This document shows positions 61,601 through 64,000 of a stretch of 64,000 bases of DNA, piece after piece. Made by a program: the position numbers and the translations under genes. This DNA is from Parasphingorhabdus halotolerans (GTDB lineage: Bacteria > Pseudomonadota > Alphaproteobacteria > Sphingomonadales > Sphingomonadaceae). The notes beneath the pieces are model-generated. The model had not been told where the DNA came from. It saw only the letters and a list, made by a program, of their open reading frames with translations, and ran no database searches. The stretch spans positions 124,001-188,000 of the forward strand of contig NZ_CP051217.1 in assembly GCF_012516475.1 (NCBI RefSeq), written 5' to 3'. Numbering within the stretch: position 1 is the stretch's first letter; each line of letters starts with the position of its first letter.

Positions 61601-62355
61601 AAGGCGGACAATTTTATGGAGATACCGTGGTTGAGCCGGGGATCTTGCGATCCCGCACTTTGCGCAACCCTTTCAAGAGCATCTGCATAGGCCTGATAGT
61701 AATTTGCTGCCTGAGATTGTGTGCGAGCAGCTTCTCCCAACATGTCGAAGGAGAATAGATAGCCGTTTTTGCCATAAGCTTTGGCGCGTTTCAGCGCTCC
61801 GTTCAAATCTTCAGCAAATACAAATTGCGATGAGACTGCCTTTATGGCGGCGCGTGTTGAAGACCGGACCGCGCTGTTTCCCAGCTTGGCCAATTGTTCC
61901 GATAAACCCGATGACTGATTTTCCGACCATCGCAGCCATTTGCTGGTGAGGTCTAGCGCTCGCCCTGATGCACGCATAGCGATTTTGCGTCCAGCTCCTG
62001 TATGCGCAAGCCAGTCGCCACCAGCGATCTTGTCTCTTATCAATTCATCAGCGGTGACAGCATCGGTGGTCCGCGAGAGCGCTTCAGCAAGTCGCATGAG
62101 CTGCGCACCTTCGGGTGTGGACAGCCCATATTCGTTTAGAAACTGGTCGATTAATGGTTGCGACTGATCTGATCGGATTTTCTCGACCAACGCAATCGCG
62201 CGCGTTTCGATGCGGGACCATGACGCAGAATTCAGCCCGAGTTTTTGCGTCAATTGATCGCACAAAACACTTTCGCTTTGCGAAGTTGCTGTTGCGACCT
62301 GGTTGCGACGGTTTACATTTTCTGATGAAATCGGATTGTGCTGGTTCATGGACAT
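58639..62355 (-). CDS. putA: Bifunctional proline dehydrogenase/P5C dehydrogenase PutA
   Basis: PutA oxidises proline to glutamate in two steps. The 1238-residue protein has an N-terminal helical arm, a PRODH TIM barrel (about 200-490; HGISIKLSALHPRYEFAQAK, VQAYQRRALPLLNWLETQAA, IRLVKGAYWDSEIKRAQEMG) and a P5C dehydrogenase domain (about 560-1030). The latter has ISPWNFPLAIFMGQVTAALA, VCFTGSTATAKNIARKL, ETGG and the catalytic Cys in SAGQRCSALRIL. A C-terminal extension of about 200 residues follows. There is no ribbon-helix-helix at the N-terminus, so it is not its own repressor; the divergent Lrp-type gene probably regulates it. Start ATG 62355 or 62349. Confidence 0.96.
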   Translation of the reverse strand: MSMNQHNPISSENVNRRNQVATATSQSESVLCDQLTQKLGLNSASWSRIETRAIALVEKIRSDQSQPLIDQFLNEYGLSTPEGAQLMRLAEALSRTTDAVTADELIRDKIAGGDWLAHTGAGRKIAMRASGRALDLTSKWLRWSENQSSGLSEQLAKLGNSAVRSSTRAAIKAVSSQFVFAEDLNGALKRAKAYGKNGYLFSFDMLGEAARTQSQAANYYQAYADALERVAQSAGSQDPRLNHGISIKLSALHPRYEFAQAKTVVPEIAGLFLPLAKKARSANVQITIDAEEAERLDISMDVLAVLVAEPELRGWNGLGFVVQAYQRRALPLLNWLETQAAQLGAPLFIRLVKGAYWDSEIKRAQEMGLESYPVYTRKEITDLSYLACAKKLLAHPDAFSPQFATHNAHSIAAIQEMAGTERPIEVQRLFGMGQQLHDIILQQPNIISRIYAPVGTQKDLLSYLIRRLLENGANSSFVHKLADPAIEAKSLSQSPVDALLRHSELENPKIGQPRNYLKTKRMSAEGWDLSNPAIRQRFESGIEQASKQAYVAGPVIDGKLERSEQHDICNPANKADRVGICYSGDRKIAKLAIASAQEGFETWSKIPANKRAAKLERAADLLEERASVFHYLAIKEAGKTWSDAVDEVREAIDFCRYYAERARDDDFVNRKAVGVVICISPWNFPLAIFMGQVTAALAAGNSVVAKPAEQTPLIAAEAIRLLHDAGIPPSALNFVPGAGSTVGEALVSHNQTAAVCFTGSTATAKNIARKLAASGRALTPLIAETGGINAMIVDSSALLEQTIDAVVSSAFQSAGQRCSALRILCVQEDVADAFLGLLRGAMESLTIGDPMLIETDIGPVIDEQAKDNIRRHIDLLESSARRCGLATDSLPSSGHFIAPVAFELNDFTDLSVEVFGPVLHIVRYAAHSKMALIDKINASGYGLTLGIQSRIDNVSDDMAGRAKVGNIYINRNQIGAVVGVQPFGGEGLSGTGPKAGGPLYLHRLSADGAEVLNASSGQKPSVEQKKSEDQALDSIITMGIAAQRLWANTPGKLDIISQLAKSNVKDIGKIIAREMASTELVLSNLQIPSPVGETNSYSCHGRGLIISIIEDENAALIACIRALVTGNSFLHIACGAKTIIQALADTVQTAAPAKGLVQIVQRVGVGELTSAIESHPIGAIIAEPDDHRVHDLGVALANRAGPILPILTPASQHDRYVHEKTITRNIAAAGGDVNLLNG

Positions 62356-62404
62356 AGAATATCAACGACAATCAACACGAAAAATAGTCATTACGTTGCG
62401 CAAG

Positions 62405-62419
62405 CAGGAAATTTTCCTG
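62405..62419. promoter_or_regulatory. CAGGAAA-T-TTTCCTG palindrome between putA and the Lrp-type gene
   Basis: Perfect seven-base arms in the 105-bp divergent promoter region, AT-rich as is common for Lrp-family operators. Confidence 0.45.
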
Positions 62420-62460
62420 ATTTTAGTTAAATTCTTAGTTCTTAGGTGCTAAAATCCGTT

Positions 62461-62942
62461 ATGGATCGAATATTGGACAGGCATGATTGGCGCATTTTGG
62501 AAGCCATGCAGGACAATGGCAGGCTCCCGTTGTCAGAACTTTCCGAACGCGTTGGACTGACCAAAACGCCTTGCCAGATCAGGCTCAAGAAGCTTGAAGA
62601 AGAGGGCTACATTACAGGCTATCATGCCCGCCTCAATATGAGCAAAATCAAAAAAACTATGTGGTTTTCATCCAGATCAAGCTTGAGGCAACGAGCCGCC
62701 GTCATCTTGAGCAATTTAACGCCGCAGTCAAAAAAATGGATTCCATACAATCCTGCCATATGATGGCCGGTGGTTTTGACTATTTGTTGAAAGTGCGTTG
62801 CCGCAATATGGAAGAATATCGTGTCATTTTGACGGATCAGATCAACAGGTTACCCGGCGTTCATCAAACGACGACTTTCCCGGTGATGGAGGAGGTAAAG
62901 CGGGTGATCGGTGTGGATTTGAGTGATGCTGCAAATAGCTAG
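62461..62942 (+). CDS. Lrp/AsnC-family regulator, probable putA activator, -1 frameshift as sequenced
   Basis: From ATG 62461 the first frame encodes the HTH domain (RHDWRILEAMQDNGRLPLSE, LSERVGLTKTPCQIRLKKLE). The second frame encodes the RAM ligand domain (FIQIKLEATSRRHLEQFNAA, HMMAGGFDYLLKVRCRNMEE, HQTTTFPVMEEVKRV) and ends at 62942. Adding one A to the A7 run at 62650-62656 joins them as KIKKNYVVFIQIKLE, giving about 160 residues, the family's normal size. The Lrp-type gene divergent from putA is called PutR in several alphaproteobacteria and activates putA in response to proline. Confidence 0.88.
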
Positions 62943-63349
62943 AGATATCCGGCATCGCGAAAGCTGAAATGTTCCGATGGTGAGAAGATGATATGGTCAA
63001 TCAACGCTACCTTGAGAATTCCAAAAACCTGGCTGATTTTTCGGGTCGCTCGGATGTCAGCATTGCTGGGGAATGGGCTTCCTTCGGGATGATAATGGGC
63101 CAATATGAGTGCATTGCTATTGTGCGTTAGAACATATGATAGCATTGCCCTGATATCGAACGACACATTCGACGCGCTACCGGCTTCAAAGTATCGCACC
63201 GCCCAGTTTGAGCGGCAACGGTATATTATACAAGCCTGCTCAAAAGAAAACGTACGCCATCGATTATGCACGTCATCCAATATTATGAGCAATGCTTGCG
63301 ATGTTGCCTGGTGATGGTTGTTGGCGGATATTTGTGATTGCAACATCAC
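62939..63349 (-). CDS. Short RadC-like JAMM-domain protein
   Basis: The 136-residue protein has only the JAMM-type domain: an Asn/Ser-rich lead, VRYFEAGSASNVSFDIRAML, NALILAHYHPEGSPFPSNAD with the H-x-H-x10-D metal motif, and VALIDHIIFSPSEHFSFRDA. The expected catalytic Glu before the central helix is visible as FEAGSA. Full RadC is about 225 residues, so the helical N-terminal part is missing. It ends convergent with the Lrp-type gene, overlapping by 4 bp, and is divergent from thyA. It differs clearly from the RadC-like protein at 32792. Confidence 0.75.
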   Translation of the reverse strand: MMLQSQISANNHHQATSQALLIILDDVHNRWRTFSFEQACIIYRCRSNWAVRYFEAGSASNVSFDIRAMLSYVLTHNSNALILAHYHPEGSPFPSNADIRATRKISQVFGILKVALIDHIIFSPSEHFSFRDAGYL

Positions 63350-63495
63350 AAACCAATTTCAGTAACTGTACAGCCACGTGAGCCGTGTTTGCACCGTTTC
63401 GGGCATAGTCAAAAATTTGGCAATCAGAGCTTTGTTTGGTTGAGCATTTTGATTGTGCCGTCTAGCGTCAAACTCACCGATTCTGGAGCTGAAAT

Positions 63496-64000
63496 TTGAC
63501 CTCTCATCCGCATTACGAACAGCAATATCTTGATTTGATGCAGCGTATATGGACCGAAGGTGACGAGCGGATAGACCGGACCGGCGTTGGCACAAGGGCT
63601 GTGTTCGGCGCGACCATGCGGTTTAACCTCGCGAACGGCGCTATTCCCTTGCTTACGACCAAGCGGGTTTATTGGAAAACGGCAACTCGCGAGATGCTCT
63701 GGTTTCTCACCGGAGACACTAATATCCGCGAGCTTGTGAAGCAAAAAGTCCATATTTGGACCGATTGGCCGCTGGATAGGTACCGCAGGGAAATCGGCGA
63801 GGATATTGATCGCGATGCTTTTGAAGAGCGGATCATCAAGGACGATGATTTCGCTAAAAAATGGGGTGATCTGGGCCCCGTCTATGGCAAGCAGTGGGTG
63901 GACTGGCCGGTCTTTGAACCGGCTGGCGACGGGCTTTATCGAAAAGCGGAAAAAGGTATAAACCAGATTGAATTGCTGATTGATGGGCTCAAAAACAACC
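63496..64000 (+). CDS. thyA: Thymidylate synthase ThyA (partial, runs off the window)
   Basis: ThyA makes dTMP from dUMP using methylene-tetrahydrofolate. A TTG start at 63496 (GGAG 8 bases upstream) begins (M)TSHPHYEQQYLDLMQRIW. The family blocks follow: DRTGVGTRAVFGATMRFNLA, PLLTTKRVYWKTATREMLWF, LTGDTNIRELVKQKVHIWTD and the LGPVYGKQWVDW motif. The catalytic Cys lies beyond the window. The insert between IWTDWPL and LGPVYG is of the longer ThyA type. It is divergent from the short RadC-like gene, with about 145 bp between them. Confidence 0.95.
   Translation, partial: MTSHPHYEQQYLDLMQRIWTEGDERIDRTGVGTRAVFGATMRFNLANGAIPLLTTKRVYWKTATREMLWFLTGDTNIRELVKQKVHIWTDWPLDRYRREIGEDIDRDAFEERIIKDDDFAKKWGDLGPVYGKQWVDWPVFEPAGDGLYRKAEKGINQIELLIDGLKNN

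Noticed and set aside
1..64000. CRISPR array, rRNA, complete tRNA genes
   Set aside because: No regularly spaced direct repeats and no full tRNA or rRNA sequence were recognised. Only the short tRNA-like scar at 41991 was seen.

Overview
The window looks like a chromosomal segment of a motile alphaproteobacterium, most likely order Sphingomonadales. This is judged from gene content and protein style, not from a database search. Base composition is moderate. The left half (1-31250) is an almost complete flagellar locus. It holds a minus-strand rod/hook operon (flgB-C-D-E-F-G-H-I and the start of a further gene), a plus-strand run (a small MotA/MotB-like pair, flgA, flgM, flgN, a flagellar lytic transglycosylase, flhA, fliA), flagellin fliC, two sigma54 activators of FlbD/FleQ type without receiver domains, and the long basal body/export operon fliE-F-G-H-I-J-K-L-M-N-O-P-Q-R-flhB followed by fliD and fliS. 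An IS5-family element sits between fliA and fliC.

Promoter motifs fit a two-tier hierarchy. GG-N10-GC sigma54 sites lie before flgB, flgA, the transglycosylase, flbD and, unexpectedly, an unknown exported protein at 40 kb. Three of these have CGGCAA/TTGCCG palindromes nearby. TTAA-N14/15-RCCG sigma28-like sites lie before flgM, fliC, fliD and a PilZ gene at 40 kb, with a weaker match before the MotA-like gene.

The middle (31250-42300) is accessory. It has winged-helix regulators, a RadC-like JAMM protein, small acidic proteins, a LuxR-type regulator with a membrane tail, a second intact IS5-type element, IS110 and IS3 remnants, a decayed HipB/HipA fusion, a diguanylate cyclase and a PilZ protein.

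From 42305 to 52529 seven plus-strand genes form a neutral-lipid cluster: HAD-PlsC fusion, PlsB-type acyltransferase, WS/DGAT, patatin lipase, monoacylglycerol lipase-like hydrolase, membrane-anchored hydrolase and gpsA. Together they could make, store and mobilise acylglycerols or wax esters.

Next comes the most striking part. An RpfF-type DSF synthase gene (52829-53782) converges on a two-gene operon encoding an RpfC-type hybrid kinase and a REC-PAS-GGDEF-EAL regulator. This is the Xanthomonas rpfF/rpfC/rpfG layout, but a GGDEF-EAL output replaces the HD-GYP protein. With the diguanylate cyclase and PilZ genes it suggests a DSF-to-c-di-GMP-to-motility circuit. The window ends with putA and its divergent Lrp regulator, a small RadC-like gene and the start of thyA.

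Six or seven single-base deletions in homopolymers interrupt genes that should be intact (flgF twice, fliI, fliD, patatin, lrp, perhaps the IS transposase). They probably reflect sequence errors, not gene decay.
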